Below are positions 1-13,190 of a stretch of DNA of 64,000 nucleotides, piece by piece. The translations under genes and the position numbers were made by a program. This DNA is from Cacajao melanocephalus. Lineage: Eukaryota > Chordata > Mammalia > Primates > Pitheciidae. Location of the stretch: positions 16,916-80,915 of the forward strand of contig CAUYLG010048248.1 of NCBI GenBank assembly GCA_963573385.1. The letters are read 5' to 3'. The notes beneath the pieces are model-generated. The model worked only from the letters and a program-made list of their open reading frames with translations, was not told where the DNA came from and ran no database searches. Position 1 is the stretch's first letter. Every line of letters starts with the position of its first letter.

Positions 1-3000
1 GACTTGAATATTGAGTTAATCTAATCAATAAAATTACTTTCTTAATTACTTTATGCTGAAAAACTGCATAGTATGCTATTTTATTGAATTTAAAAAATCA
101 ATAAAAATTAGATAATTAATGATATATGAAACTGTAAATAAGAATGTGAACTTCATGTAAATGGAAGCTTATACTGATTATAAACATGAGTAACAGACCT
201 AAAAATCAGCCTATCATGTCTGTAGTGCAATATGGTGAGCTTAATATCAATATGTGAAATATGATCAGGGTTTATTAAGCGCATCAATGTTACATTTGCT
301 TTTAATATAATTTATAGAATACATCAGGAGCAATGTTCTTAAAGAGAGAAGAAAATTGTTTATTATATATGCCCTATTGCCAGCATTGGAATTGAGGCTA
401 ATATTGTTAGACTTCTCCATAGGAGATTTTCACTGGCTAAAGACTAACTTGCTTAGCAGAGCAGCTAATGTTAACAGCCATCTCTGCTGATTATTTCTTG
501 GGCTACTGTTGATTATGTTCATAATCTTTTAAAACTTAGTTCTTTACAGAATGCCTGTGGAAATTTAAATAGTAGAAAGGTCTAGACTTTAATTATAATA
601 AATATGTTACAGGTAATATATAAAAAGGATCATACATTATCTTTAAATGGTTTGTGGTTCAATATAAACCAAAATATGAGAAATTAGAGAAACTTTTTCA
701 GGCCACTGGGTGTTCAATACACCAGGCTGGGCAAGAAAATACAGTCATGTAACCAAAACTATATCCATACATGTTATATTAATTGCAATATTTATATAAA
801 AACTAAGTCTGTTCCTAGAAAAAAATTATGAGTCTCTTGCTAAATTCTAGACATTGTCATAATCACTGAAGATATAAACAAAAAGAAGACATCCTTCCTG
901 CCTTCAAAGGTCTCATGGTATGGTGAACACGAAAGACATAAAAACAGAAAAATATTAAGTCAACAAAGTATGCCTGGTAAAAGCTATGCACAATGGAAAT
1001 TTAAAAATTTAAATTAGAATATGAGATAATGCTGAATGAAAACTTGCAGTAGCTCAATATTTCAAATCAGATGTAAAAAAGGAAGGGAATATAATATCTA
1101 AAATAAAAGTGAAGCAAATAATCCATTTTTCTGATTATATATAGATATATCACAGGAAATAACTGGATTGACAGATTTTCTTAAATTAATAATTTTTAAA
1201 ATTGAAGTAATAGAAATGATGGTAGTTTTGTACATTGGGCAAACATGGTCAAGTAAAGAAAAGGCCTTATAAGAAGTCGCATTGCTGGTACATAGAAACT
1301 TGATTGAATTAAGTTTTAATTTAGTCAATATTATGAATAAAATTGAAGTCATCCATTCTATAGCAAATTATTTTATTATGTGCTATCAATTAATTGTTAG
1401 TGTAGTATAATCATATTGTACTAGCAATGTTCAGTGATTAGAGTCAATATGTACGAGTTTCCTGTTTCTTCTGCTAACGTATCTCTCAATTATAAATATC
1501 GGTATTCACTATCTTTAGTAGAAAATCGTCAATACAGAGAATGAAGAGTGAAATTTTTCTGGACTTGTCCCATGAAAGGGGAGTGATCTGCATTGGTGGT
1601 CACACTTAATAGCCAAATAAAAAACTATGCTGAGATGATGGATTAGCCAGAAGCTCCAAAAAGAATCTGACTACACATCTTCTCTCTTCTGGGAGATGAT
1701 GGTTCTGGGTGACTTTAACCTGTATGCTTAGATATTAATGAAGCACTCTGGGATAAAAAGTAAATTGAGTTTGGACAAGGCAGAGATGGAAAGGTGCCAA
1801 AGGAAGAGATAAAGAGGGAGGGAGAAGAGGTAGAGATAAGAAAAAAATTACGTTTGTATTGCCAGCCAGACTTCTTCCTGGTTTTAGGCCAGTTTGCAGC
1901 TGACGACTGGCTACCATGAGAGGCAGGGTCTCCCAAGTGGGGATAAGGTCAAGATAGTTTCTGCTGCCTTGTTTCCAAGTTATTAGTAGGGCAAACTGAT
2001 GACTGCTTGTAGGAGCAATGGGAAACTGTCCGTCTGGTCAGACTTAACAAAATGTCTTAGTGGCATGCTGTGTTTAGGCCACTAGCTGGCCTTTAGGTCA
2101 GAGAATCAACAATTTGTAGGGCTACTCTCCCAATTCTTCCTACCCATGGGATAATTTCGACTACTCTGTGATTTCTCTTTTTCTTTACTTACCTGATTGT
2201 AAGATGGGCACCAAATTTAATTTTTTTCTTATTTTAAGAAACACATTTTAAACAAAGTGTTGAGTTTAGTTACATTAGCTTGATTCATTTGATTTTTGTG
2301 AAACTCTAGCACATTAGAGAAACTCAAATTGAAATGCAATATTTATGACATTCTTCATGGATAGTAAAATAAATTTTTGGTTTATTCATATTTTATGGTT
2401 ATTTATTTTACTGATTTACTTCATTACTGTACACTGTCTGGAGTTGCTGGCTTAACAAAATAGTTAAGGAATATTAATTATTCATTTCAATATATTCTTC
2501 CCCAAAATAAGTAATATAATATTGCACATATTGCTTTATATAATAAGATTACCACATGTTAAGCGTAGCAGAGGTGTTAAAAGTCACATAAAAAACTTAC
2601 AAGAGCATCAATACTTTTAAGATCCAGTTGTAACCTGATGAGCACATTGAAATAAAGATTCAATTAGAAGGTGAATTTATTCACTTTATAAAAGAGATAT
2701 TAAGAAGTTAAACATTTGCAGGATCAACAGAAGGACATTGAGAGTTAGAAGAGTTGTCTCATAGATACTGCAGTCCCATTTGAAGGCATGTGGTGTGATG
2801 GCTACTGTGGTGATGAATTGATCATTATTGTAGCTTGACTTGATTGAATGTTGGAAATTCTGACTGCTTGATCTTAGTCTTTGTTCACCAAGAAACTTGT
2901 TAATAAACACATAGCTCCCAAAGCTGTTCTCTGTGGTCATATGGGCTAATAAACTGCCCATAAACTATTATAAACTAATAAATTGACAGTATAACAATAT

Positions 3001-3869
3001 GGTAATAATATAATAAAACATTTAAATTAGGAAATTGAAATTTTAGATTTGCAAGCCAACCTTGTGTTCATTTACTTCTGGCTGAGAGATGTAGCCATCC
3101 CTAGCATGCTGTCAACTTTCTAACCTATAAAGGTGAAAGTTACCTTCAAAACAATCACAGGAAAATGAGTTTTCTACAATGAAACATCCAGAAATAGAGT
3201 TATTTAATAGCTCTTTCCTCCTTTTTTACTCCATTGACTTAGCAAGGCTTCCTACCTGAGAAACATGCTCATGTTATCCCTTCTGTTGGACAGAAGCTTC
3301 TGGAGCGCAGATATTCTGCTTAATCAATCAATGTAGTTTCTGTATCCCATAGTGCCTTATTATTAGTAAATATATTCAATAAAAGGGTAAAAACAGGCAT
3401 TTTGCCTTCATCCTTAAGTTACTGCATACAAGACTTGATGTCACTAGCAAGATGAAAAGCTCTAGTTAAATATTTGCTACATTTCATTTGAGAAAGAAAA
3501 TTATAAATTATTTTTATCTCATCGCTTTTTGTTACAGCCTCTAGAAGTATGAACTAGAGATACAGCCATGGGAAAAGATTATGGAACTTAATGATTTATG
3601 GACATAGAGATTATAATGTAGCCATGAGAATGGCCTGTTTAAATGGTCTGGAGATGAGAATTTGTCATAAAAATCATTGTCACATCCATAACTCCACTAA
3701 TTTTCCAAATAAGAACTTGAGACTTCATCTATTTAACATGCCAAATAAAAATAACCAGGAGGACTATTCTAATAATATGTAGTATATATTAAAAATTTAC
3801 ATTTATTGAAATTATTTAAACTACTTATGAATCCATGAAACATGGAATAATAGTAGTAATAATTTTTGT
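1..3869. other. AT-rich DNA without a recognisable gene
   Basis: No coding region or young repeat is recognisable. Positions 850-960 resemble the 3' end of an L2 element in antisense, at low confidence. Positions 1560-2170 are somewhat less AT-rich than their surroundings but show no family I know. Open frames here (up to 91 codons) overlap each other on both strands and look like chance frames. Confidence 0.6.
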
Positions 3870-4082
3870 ATATAATAGCACTTACTATGTGTCAAGCATT
3901 GTTCTACATGCTTTAAAAATATTAATTTGCCTACTTTTCACAACAACCTTAATATTATCCTCATTTTGTCCTGAGAAAACTGCAGGGCATAAATGTTAAA
4001 TAACATGCCCAAGGTTGCTCTCCTTATAAGGGTCAGGCACAGAGTTTAAGGTGGGGCACTCTGGATCCAGAGACCATGCTCT
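3870..4082 (-). repeat. MIR SINE, antisense
   Basis: The stretch follows the MIR consensus in reverse: a 'cacttactatgtgtcaagc' start, then 'ttcacaacaacctt', a 'cctcattttgtcctgagaaaactg' equivalent, 'aacatgcccaaggt', and an end close to 'ctggatccagagaccatgct'. It is clearly diverged, as expected for this ancient mammalian tRNA-derived SINE. It abuts a MaLR LTR at about 4083. Confidence 0.85.
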
Positions 4083-4456
4083 TGATGTGGTTTGGCTCTG
4101 TGTTCTCACCCAAATCTCATCTCAAATTATAATCCCCATAGTTGTCACATGTTGAGAGAAGGACTTGATGGGAGGTGATTAGATCATGGGGGCTGTTTCC
4201 CCATGCTTTTTCTGTGATAACAAGTGAGTTCTCACAAGATCTGAAGGTTTTATTAGTGTCTGACTATTTTTCCTTCACATGCTCTCTCTCTCCTGCTACG
4301 TTGTGAAGAAGGTGCCTGCCTTCCCTTCCACCATGATTGCAAGTTTCCTGAGGCCTCCCCAGCCATGCAGGATGGTGAGTCAATTCAACCTCTTTCCTTT
4401 ATAATTTACCCAGTATCAGAGAAGTTCTATATAGCACTGTGAAAATGGACTAATAA
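4083..4456 (+). mobile_element. Solo MaLR LTR (MST/THE1-type)
   Basis: It starts 'tgatgtggtttggctctg' and runs through 'acccaaatctcatctcaaat', 'gggaggtgattagatcatgg', 'ccaccatgattgcaag' and 'ctgaggcctccccagccatg', ending 'tggactaataaa'. This matches the LTR of non-autonomous ERVL-MaLR elements. No internal region flanks it, so it is a solo LTR, probably left by LTR-LTR recombination. Subfamily is uncertain. Confidence 0.9.
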
Positions 4457-5536
4457 AGCTCTTATCCATTGCAATGAATATCACAGCAGTTGTTAAAAGT
4501 TGGTGTGTTAGAAGACCTACTAAATGTTATTCTTCCTTATTTATTCTAATGTGCTAGTTTAGTCATTCTAAGGTGAGAAACAGCAAGCCAAAAATATTGT
4601 GGATACTTAGAGTTGTAGGATATCTAATTAGCACATTTAATTTATTTGCTTTATATAAATCTGGCAAAAATAAAATTAATACATTTACTTATGAAATATT
4701 TTAAACACTCAAAAAAGTAGCAAATAATATATTCTGTGTTTTCCTTACTTAGATGTAACAGATGTTAACATATAAATATATGTACTTTAGAATTCCATCT
4801 TTAACAAACTTGAGAGAAATATGAAACTCCAAATCACAGAATTGAGAGAGATCTGCCAACATTAGTAAAATTGAGGTGTATGAAGATGGGGAGAGAGAAT
4901 GCCTATGCCTACAGATCTCAGTGAAAGCCGTCGGAGAGCACTTTCCAAAGAAATGATGCCCCTTTGGGGTCATGGAGCTAACAATCTCTGTTAGCAACAC
5001 TGGGAAGGAGTGGGGGGGCTCATGGTGGGTCCTTCCTTGTATTTAGTAATGAGTCACACAGCATTGGGAAGGTAAATGCAGAATTAGGGAAGGAATCATG
5101 CAGGCAAGACATGTTTGTAGGAAGCAGTGTCTGGTGAGGCAGGAGTACAAGAGAGAGAGCTCTGGACCTCTCTGTAAGTACCAGAGGTCAAGAAGGATGC
5201 GAAGGCACCCTAACACATAAATCTCTGTGGCCCCTGTGCCATAAGGAGAGCTCCTCCTTCATAATCCCATACTGCAAACAAAGGGTCCAAAGAGACCTTT
5301 CTCATTCAAAGATGTGTCATTAAACATAAACTTGTGTAGGAGCCACATACAAAGATAATCAAATACAAATAGTATAAGAACAGAAAAAAATGAGAGAGAA
5401 TATTTATGAGAAAAATGTTGGCATGAAATAAAGAAAACTTTAACTGAATATATCACTGTGAATTTAAAACCCACAAACAAAGAACCATAATGAAAAAAGT
5501 ACACCCTAAAAAAAAGAGTTTAAAGCAGAGATAAAA
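4457..5536. other. Unassigned AT-rich DNA
   Basis: I recognise no gene or named repeat. Antisense frames at 4749-5000 and 5259-5504 are short and carry no domain signature. Confidence 0.5.
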
Positions 5537-5812
5537 GATCAGGGTCTTGCTCTGTCACTCAGGCTGGAGTGCAGTGGTGTGATCTTGGCACTGCAACCTC
5601 TGCCTTCCAGGTTCACGTTATTCTCTTGCCTCAGCCTCCCCAGTAGTTGGTACTACAGGAGTGTGCTACCATGCCCAGCTAATTTTTTTTTTCAGTAGAG
5701 ATGGGGTTTTGCCCTGTTGGCCAGGCTGGTCTCCAATCCTGACCTCAAGTTGTCCACCCACCTTGGCCTCCCGAAGTGGTGGGATTACAGGTGTGAGCTA
5801 CTGCGCCTGGCC
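5537..5812 (-). mobile_element. Alu element, antisense
   Basis: It shows the reverse-complement Alu pattern from 'cagggtcttgctctgtcac' through 'ggctggagtgcagtggtg', the A-rich middle linker and 'gtgagctactgcgcctggcc'. The poly-T (the element's 3' poly-A) is missing, so it is slightly 3'-truncated. Divergence suggests an older Alu (J or old S). 'aagatc' occurs on both sides but is too short to count as a target-site duplication. Confidence 0.95.
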
Positions 5813-5984
5813 CTAAGATCTTAAGAAATATATGATAGGGTACAAAAGAAAATGAAAGGTGAGCTGGCATGGCCCAGAAGAAAATAATGACGAAAAAAAA
5901 TCATGATGAAAAGTACCAAATTGAATGTGACAAATTCAATAACATATTAATTTGTTCACTGGTGCACGAACAAATGTTAATGTT

Positions 5985-7035
5985 AGTTTGTCTCAATGAA
6001 CAATAGAGAAACTTCCATGTGACAGGCCCTGGGGATGTGGCAATGACCTAAAGAGTCAAAAACTTTTTAGGTCTCATTGACCTAAGAGTCAAAAACTTTT
6101 CAGGTCTCAAGGAGTTTGTATTCTAGTAGGGGGAGACAGACAGTAGACAAGTACACATGCACACAGGCACACACGCATACATAGTTTGTCATAGGGTGAT
6201 TAGTGCTGTGGAGAAAATAAAACTGTAAAGGGGTTTAGGGAGTCCTGGATGTTGAGATGTACATAATTTTGTATAGGCTAGTTGGGTCCTTCTTGGGAGG
6301 ATGACTTTAGAACAAAAATCTAAAGGAGGTGAAGGATAAGGCATGCAGACATGAGGATGAAGATCGTACCTGGCAGAAGCAACAGAAAATGCAGTCTGTG
6401 CAGTAGAAGCCTGCTTGATGTGTTTGAGGAATTGCAGGGTTCCACTGTGACTGCAGAGGAGAGAACAAGACAAGGCAGAGAGGTGTCGGAGATGAAATGA
6501 AAGAAGTAGTAGACTCAATTTTTTTTAGGGCCTTCTGAGCCAACATTGGATGTTAGTTTTAATTCTGGGTCCAGTGGGCAGTCATTTAAAGATTTGAGCA
6601 GAGAGGAGACACTATTTGACCTACAGTTTAACAGGATCAGTCTGGCTGTTGTGTTCAGAATATGTTATAATGAGGAGAAGGGCAGTGTGAAAGCAGAAAG
6701 AACAGGTAGAAGGCTGCGGTAACAATTTAGTGAGAGATTAGGATGACTTGGATTCTGGTATTAGCAGAAGTAGTAGATTGTGATATATTTAAAGATAAAT
6801 TCAAAGGACTTACTCTCGTCTGATTGGATATAGGGCAAGAAAAAGAAGAGCCACAATGACTCTGAGGTTTTTCCCTGAGTGATTGGTAAGATCTAACTGA
6901 AATCAAAAAAGACTGAAAGAAAAGCTTAGGAGAGATCAGAAGTTGAGTTTTAGGACATGTCAGTTGAGATGCCTATTACACACCCAAGTAAAGATGTTGA
7001 GTAGAAAGTTGAATCTATGATACTGGAGTCCATAA
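5985..7035 (-). repeat. Long ancient LINE fragment, L2-type, antisense
   Basis: Recognisable blocks occur in the order expected for the reverse complement of an L2 3' region: 'gacaggccctggggatgtgg', 'gtagggggagacagacagta', 'gagcagagaggagacac', 'aacaggatcagtctggctg', 'tgactctgaggtttttccct' and 'gagatgcctattacacaccc'. At roughly 1.05 kb this is one of the longer ancient repeats in the window. A 34-bp tandem duplication lies inside it (6045-6111). No intact reverse-transcriptase frame survives. Confidence 0.7.
6045..6111. repeat. 34-bp local tandem duplication
   Basis: Copy 1 (6045-6078) and copy 2 (6079-6111) both read 'gaccta(a)agagtcaaaaac' followed by 'tttt' and 'aggtctca', with about two differences. 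The duplication interrupts the L2-type sequence and therefore post-dates it. Confidence 0.85.
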
Positions 7036-8155
7036 GTGACCAATAATAAAGTATTTTTAAATAGTGCATATTTATTTTAAGGTCACTAACTTTTTATTTT
7101 ACTTCTTTTGTTCTTCATTAATTTGTAAGGAAACATATTCAAAACATAATTTACTATTAACAGAAGGCTTTTTATATGCAAGCAAATTCATACTCGTAGG
7201 TGTATTTGCTCATCATGGAATACTGCAATGACTGCCACATACGAGCCAAGCATCTTAATGGAAAGTACTCAGTATTCATTGAACAGCGCTCGGTTTACCA
7301 AATTAGTTCTCACATGGTATTCATTGCTCTACTTACACTCTTTTTCCCCTGCTTACCATCCAGAAGATTCAATTTTTTAAGTTTCTTGTATTTATAGTTT
7401 CCTCTTGTATGTATAGACAATGCTCATAACTAAAAGCAAGTAAAGAACAGTTTTATTCCTTAGTCTTGGACTGTGAAATTAACTCATGTCATAAAAGTAT
7501 TCATTACCCTTTAAAACAGTAGGAGTTTTGCTGCCAGACTTTGGTTTATATTGTAGGGTTTCCAATGTGCTTTTGGGTGATTCTCTTTCATAATAATTCC
7601 CGTTAATAAATCCATCTCAAATCAAGTCCCAGAAATTTTGCCAACTGCTTTTTTTGTTCCTTGCACTTTAATTTTAGTAGTACTTCAATAAATTATTGAC
7701 AAGTTATTTTCTTTAAAAAAAAAAAGTCTGTGCATTGAAATATTCCCAAATTTGCCATAACTGTTTATTTCAGATCATACATTTTTCCAAAATATGAAAG
7801 GAGACATATTTCATATCTCATAAATATTCACCTATAAAACCAATACTTTGAGTGACAATTAACAACAGAGGAGCCTAAGATCAGAAGGTTCCTTCCAAAG
7901 TTAAATGTCACCCTGAAACCAGCTGTAGTTCCAAGTGGAAGACAGGAGGTGGATTTATTTTAGTCAGAGTAGCTGGTTTAGAAGCAAATTTTGGCTTTGA
8001 AAATTTCTATTTTATTCTTCATCTGCTTTGGAAAGCAAATAATTTCATCAGGATACTGATTATTGATCATAAACTATTAAGGCTAAAATATTCAATATCC
8101 TTCATTTCATAGATGTGAAAGGCAAGCCACAGATAAGTTAAAACTATTTGTATAA
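7036..8155. other. Unassigned AT-rich DNA
   Basis: No gene, exon signature or named repeat family is recognisable here. Confidence 0.5.
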
Positions 8156-8475
8156 AAGAGAACAATTTTTTTTGAGACAGAGTCTTGCTCTGTTGCCCAG
8201 GCTGGAGTGCAGTGGTGCCATCTCAGCTCACTGCAACCTCAGCACCCCCTGGTTCAAGCAATTCTCCTATTCTCCTGCCTCAGCCTCCTGAGTAGTTGAG
8301 ATTACAGGTGCCTGCCACTGTGCCTGGCTAATTTTTGTATTTTTAGTAGAGATGGGGTTTAACCATCTTGGCCAGGCTTGTCTCAAACTCCTGACCGTGA
8401 TCCACCCGCCTCGGCCTCCCAAAGTGCTGGGATTATAGGCGTGAGCCACTGCGCCAAGCCAAGAGAACAATTTTT
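8156..8475 (-). mobile_element. Alu element, antisense, with 15-bp TSD
   Basis: The Alu body (8171-8460) is antisense, from 'gagacagagtcttgctctg' to 'gtgagccactgcgccaagcc'. It is flanked by perfect 15-bp direct repeats 'aagagaacaattttt' at 8156-8170 and 8461-8475, showing ordinary L1-mediated insertion. The right arm, A-linker and left arm are all present. It is probably an AluS. Confidence 0.97.
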
Positions 8476-9052
8476 AAACAGAAATACATCTTCTCCTAAT
8501 AGTGAATGAATTCATTTCCTACCTTGCATTGGCTTTATAACTTTCTTTGAATGTACAAGAGGTGATTTCTAAAAAAGGGAATTAAAATAAAAAAACCTGT
8601 CTGAAGATAAAGCTATGATTTCTCTTCTATTCTCCATTTGCTAATATTAGAATGGTGTGACCTCAGCACTGTTTATTGTTTAAAGGACTTCTTGTTGTTG
8701 ACGTTTTCTTCCTTGTTGAGATTGTCATTTTTAAACAAGTTGAGGGAATCATTTTCTGAGCCAAAATAGAATAAAATTGGATATCTATAGTGCATATGCT
8801 TCTGTGTGTAAGTAACATTTGAAGTCCTTTTGGAAAGGCTGTTTTTAAACATTTTGCAAGAGTCAGAATGGTCATGAAGGAAAGTCATTAATCAAATGGA
8901 GTACTCAAGGAGACCACTAAAGAATGCAGAAATCAGTGCAAGGTAAAGGAAAGGGATAGATTGGTAAAATGTGTTGCAGTAAGAAAAAATGCTACATATT
9001 CTCTATAGCAAAGTATAAAAATGTATCTAGGTTGCAACACAGGGCAAATCAA
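8476..9052. other. Unassigned DNA
   Basis: Two overlapping antisense frames (8663-8888) read the same AT-rich bases in different phases and show no domain signature. No named repeat is recognised. Confidence 0.5.
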
Positions 9053-9222
9053 AATTTCTCAGTCCTAGACAAATATTAGAATCATCTAGGGAGCCTTTAA
9101 AAAAGCAATGCCTGGACCCCAGCCCAGCCCAAATAAATCAAAATGGGGGTGGCGGCCAGACACTGTTATTTTTAAAAGTTCCACAGGTGATTCTGATGTG
9201 CTGCCAGGACTGAGAGCCACCA
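9053..9222. repeat. MER5A (hAT-Charlie MITE)
   Basis: The stretch follows MER5A: 'ttctcagtcctagac', 'attagaatcatctaggga', 'gcctggaccccagcccagcc', 'ttccacaggtgattctgatg', ending 'ggactgagagccacc'. The ends are the inverted termini expected of this non-autonomous DNA transposon. The strand cannot be called with confidence because the element is nearly palindromic at its ends. Confidence 0.85.
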
Positions 9223-9659
9223 GAGTAGGGCAATAAAAGGAACACAAAAATGTGAAGCTTAGATAAAAGAACAGCTACTCAGACTGAAGGATAAAAGTGG
9301 ATCTGTCTTAACGTCAAAAGAATAACTCAATTCCTTTCTTGATTTTATAGTATCTATTATTTTTCTCTACCAAACTGAAACCACAAAGTTTCCAGCCTCC
9401 AAACAGGCTCTGTGGGGCTACCAGAAGACATGTAATATTTACCATTTTTACGCTCTAAGTCCACCCCAAATCCACCTTCTCTTTCATTCACCATAGCATG
9501 ATTCTTCTCAATCCCCCTAACATTTTTTCCCTTTTATATTCTTAGCACAGGCATTGCACTTTTACAGGATAAGCAATCATTGTATTCCTTTGGTATTCAG
9601 TGTAGAACCTCATAATTCATTTTTGCTTTATGCAGTCAGGCATCGCCTTCAACTTTGCT

Positions 9660-9800
9660 TTTAAAATTGTTCATTCATTCATCAAATATTAAATGAGTGC
9701 TTATTATGTGCTAGGCATTGTTCTAGATTTTAAAGATATATAACAGTGAAGAAACCAGGCAAAAATTACTATCTTGTAGCACTCACATTCTATTTGTTCT
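9660..9800 (-). repeat. L2 3' end, antisense
   Basis: 'attcattcattcatcaaat', 'gtgcttattatgtgctagg', 'attgttctaga' and 'ctcacattctat' reproduce the reverse complement of the L2 3' end, whose sense tail is a short 'gaatgaat' repeat. Confidence 0.8.
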
Positions 9801-10790
9801 TTTAGTTATTTGACTGACATATGCAAAGTTTTAAAATAGATTTATACACTTTATACTACCTTGATAAAAGTCCCTAAGCAGTAGCTTCTGAAAAGTTGAT
9901 GCTATTTTTCTTTTCTTTTTTAAAATCATAAAACTGAGTTTTGTTCCTTGAACAAGAAAGACACAGTTCCTTTGATGAGGCCTGAGCAAGAGTCACCCTC
10001 AGGAATTCTCTCATTTATCCAGAGTGGATGAGTCTTCAGATCAGAATAAGTCTACTTAAACAGACTTGCATGATATCAGCTATTCAGTCAGATCTTTTAG
10101 GGGGAAATGAATTTCTGAAAAAGGATTTTTCCTAGAAAAAGCATCACGTTAAATTATACTGTAACTTTACTGCATGCATCGGACAAGAAAATGTTCAATA
10201 GCTATAAGATGTTTTTTTGTTTTTAAATTTCTTGAACTATTGCAGTTAAATGAGAACTGGAATCTTTTGAAAAAGCATCATGTTGTGTTTTAGTTGAGGA
10301 GGAGGAAAGCTTTAAAGTAAAATTAACCATCTGAGATTCAGAATTTTAAAATCTCCCCTGGGGATAGGAAAGCCAGTCCTGCTCCACTCAAATCCATGGG
10401 ACAAGATAGTCACTTCCATTATGCAGAAGGTGAGCCTTGCAGTGCGGCAATGTCAGTGGAAAGGCAAGGGAACTGAGCAAATTGACATCAGCAGTTGAGG
10501 TAACGGGTGGTGACCCGACTGGAAAGGAAGAAAGCAAGGAGACCATTGATCCTGCTGCCTCCTGGTTGGCTCTTTATGATGGGGGAACTGGAGGAAATGT
10601 CTGTTAAAAATCTAACTAGCCTGTGGCAGAAAGAAAAGTGTAAACTTGAAAACATAAGTTGTGTGCAGTGAATGTGGTAGCTTTGTGACATGAATGGTAG
10701 CTGAGTTCAGGGTAATATAGTGAGATGCAAATTGTGAAAAGTTTGAAGAGATAAATGAAAACAAGAAATCATAATTACATTGCAAATAGT
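9801..10790. other. Unassigned DNA
   Basis: I see no coding region or named repeat here. Confidence 0.5.
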
Positions 10791-10794
10791 ACCT

Positions 10795-10890
10795 CTGGAC
10801 TGTAAACTCCTTGAACTCAAGAGTCTTATATTACTTGTCTTTATGTTCTCAGCACAGTGCATGAAGCAAGGATGGACTCAGTTGATAATT
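10795..10890 (+). repeat. L2 3' end fragment
   Basis: 'ctggactgtaaactccttga', 'tgtctttatgttctcagcac' and 'agtgcatgaag' match the sense L2 3' tail. The fragment is short and diverged. Confidence 0.55.
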
Positions 10891-11197
10891 GCAGAATTAA
10901 AGCCAAAGAGAAGAGTAATAGCTACAGTTGCAGCAAAAGTAGCATGAACTAAAACTAGACTCTTAAGTTGGCATAGCATCGGTGGCTTGGCATTTGGATG
11001 CTAGATTAAATGGCAAGCCCCTGCAACATTTAGGAGAAGGAGAGAGAGAAAAAGTGAGAGAGGGAGAAGCCTCATGTGGATAACGTCAGGACAAAATTGA
11101 GTAAAAAAGAAGGTCACAAAAGGATAGTGGAGTTTACACCATATTACATTTAATTGATGAGAATTCAACTACATACATTTGCTTTTGTTAAAAAAAA

Positions 11198-11198
<1 letters not shown>

Positions 11199-11252
<54 letters not shown>
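11199..11252. repeat. Compound (GT)n(AT)n microsatellite
   Basis: About 6 GT units run directly into about 21 AT units, preceded by an A-run. The AT tract can extrude as a cruciform. It is likely polymorphic. Confidence 0.97.
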
Positions 11253-11254
<2 letters not shown>

Positions 11255-13054
11255 CTCCATTAAACTGAAAAAGAAAATCCCTGAAGGTTGCCTGAGAGAG
11301 AACATGTGATTTCTCTTTAGATATCTCTTTTTGTCTCAGGATTCTCTTAGTGCAAGTATTTTGCCAAGCTGGGGGTGATTATATAGTTTAAAGACACATT
11401 TTTTTTTTTCATATAACATGGTTCTTTCTTCATTATGTGCTCAAAGCTTAGAGAAAACCAGTAATCAAGAAGATGATGTAATGCCCCCTAGGATAACTTT
11501 TTTTCCCTCATGTATAGTATACTCTCTGTTTTCTCTCTCAATTAAATGGAGAGAGGTGACGTTTTAATCTTCTTTTGTGACTAGTTTACATATAAAAAGT
11601 TACGATTTACTTTTAAAAAATTAATAAGATAAAATATATTGACTGTTTTTGTCCTTAGTTTGTCTTCCTTCTCAGTAGGTTCATCAACGTGTCTACTGGG
11701 GAAATAGTGAAAAAAGAAATGAAGGTAGAGAACTGGACTGTTTGCCTTTGGAAGCAGTCAATAAAAACTAACATTGTGTATCAGTTGCATGCAAGGCAGT
11801 GTACTGTCTTTAGTAAAAGTAGGAAGCAAATAAGAAAAATTTTCAAGAGTTTTTTGGTTTTTCAGGGCCGTGCATCTCAGTACACAACAACAATTCAAGA
11901 ATCTTATAAAACACAGTAGTTACAAATCAAAGCCAAGGCAGTATCAGCTAAGTACATGTATATCAAGAGGCTTCATAGTAAATATGTAATTTGTCATAGG
12001 AAAGATTTAGTGAGGAGAAGAGTCGCTAGGAGAGATATCTTATGGATCTTATTTTGAAAAGGTTGGGAGCATAAATTAGGAAAGAAGAGGGACATGATTT
12101 TGCCAGGTGGAGGCATTTCATGTGTAAAGACACAGAGGCAAATGACATGAAGATGTTCAGTAGAGGAGCATCTCAGGAACAGAATGGTATGTTGGGAACC
12201 GTAAGAGATCGGGTAAAATAGACACTGTAACTGCAAGTATGTTCCTAGACTAATGACAGCCTTAGGGTAAATTTCAGATATTGCTTAATCACTAGGAAAA
12301 ATAGAAGGAACTTTTTAAGCCAGAAAGAGCTCCTTCATTCCTTGTGCACATGCTCTTCTATCCTTCCTGACTTTATGCAGCAGTTCAATGGCCTCATTTC
12401 TCAGCAACCCCCATACCCCAATCAGTTTAGATTTCCTTGCCCTTTTCAAAACACCATAATGGTCTTTCCTTTATAACTGTTTGGAGGAGAGACTGCATAC
12501 CTACCATTATCAGTGCTCTGCCAGCCCACATGTCTGCCAAATAAGCAAACACACGCCCCAGTTCTTTTGAAATAGACACATGTCAGAGACAGAACCATTA
12601 TCAGCTGCTCCAAAATTGCATTTTCACCTGCTTCTGTGGTGTGTGATCCTCTTATTTAGGAGTAAGTTATTCTGAATATTATTTAGGGGCTGTCTATCAT
12701 CATAACGAGCCTTTCCTTGCCTCTCCTTCCTCCCCAGTGATCTCACTCACCACTTTACCAAGAATTCACCTGCTATAGTTTTGAAAGTTGTGGATCTAGT
12801 CCTGGCTGCTTTCAATACAAATAAGCAAGTGTCACTATTTTCTCAGAGGTGAGACTGCTGCAGGGCAGTGGTTCCCACTCCAAGGTCAATTTATGCACTA
12901 GGGTTTACTCTATGCACTGTTAGGAATCAGGTTTGTCCTCTTCTCCAGAGGAGTCATACCTCACTACAGAGCATCTTCTTAGGGAACGAGGGGGGAAGCT
13001 ATGAACGGAAAACATATGGAATCAGAGTTAGAGGCCAGCAGAAAGAGCACTTGT
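11253..13054. other. Unassigned DNA with weak L2-like similarity
   Basis: Positions 12040-12240 ('gaggcatttcatgtgtaaag' and neighbours) resemble an internal L2 region in antisense, at low confidence. The rest shows no gene or named family. The 76-codon frame at 11689-11919 has no recognisable domain. Confidence 0.45.
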
Positions 13055-13190
13055 AGTCAGTTTCTTAGTGTTATTAACCAGCCGCCAGGCAAATCTATTC
13101 ATGTCTCTAGATTTCATTATGACCTCTATAGCGAGAGATTTGGACTACATAATTCTAAAAGGTTGTTCCAGCTCTAAAATGTTATGACTT
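13055..13190 (+). repeat. Possible MIR-family fragment
   Basis: 'tctctagatttcattatgac', 'atttggactacataattcta' and 'ttccagctctaaaatgttat' resemble the 3' half of a MIR-type SINE. Only a partial match is visible. Confidence 0.45.

Noticed and set aside
6189..6546. Overlapping antisense frames of 79 and 109 codons
   Set aside because: They sit in an ancient L2-type fragment in two different phases; neither shows the L2 reverse-transcriptase frame intact or any host domain.
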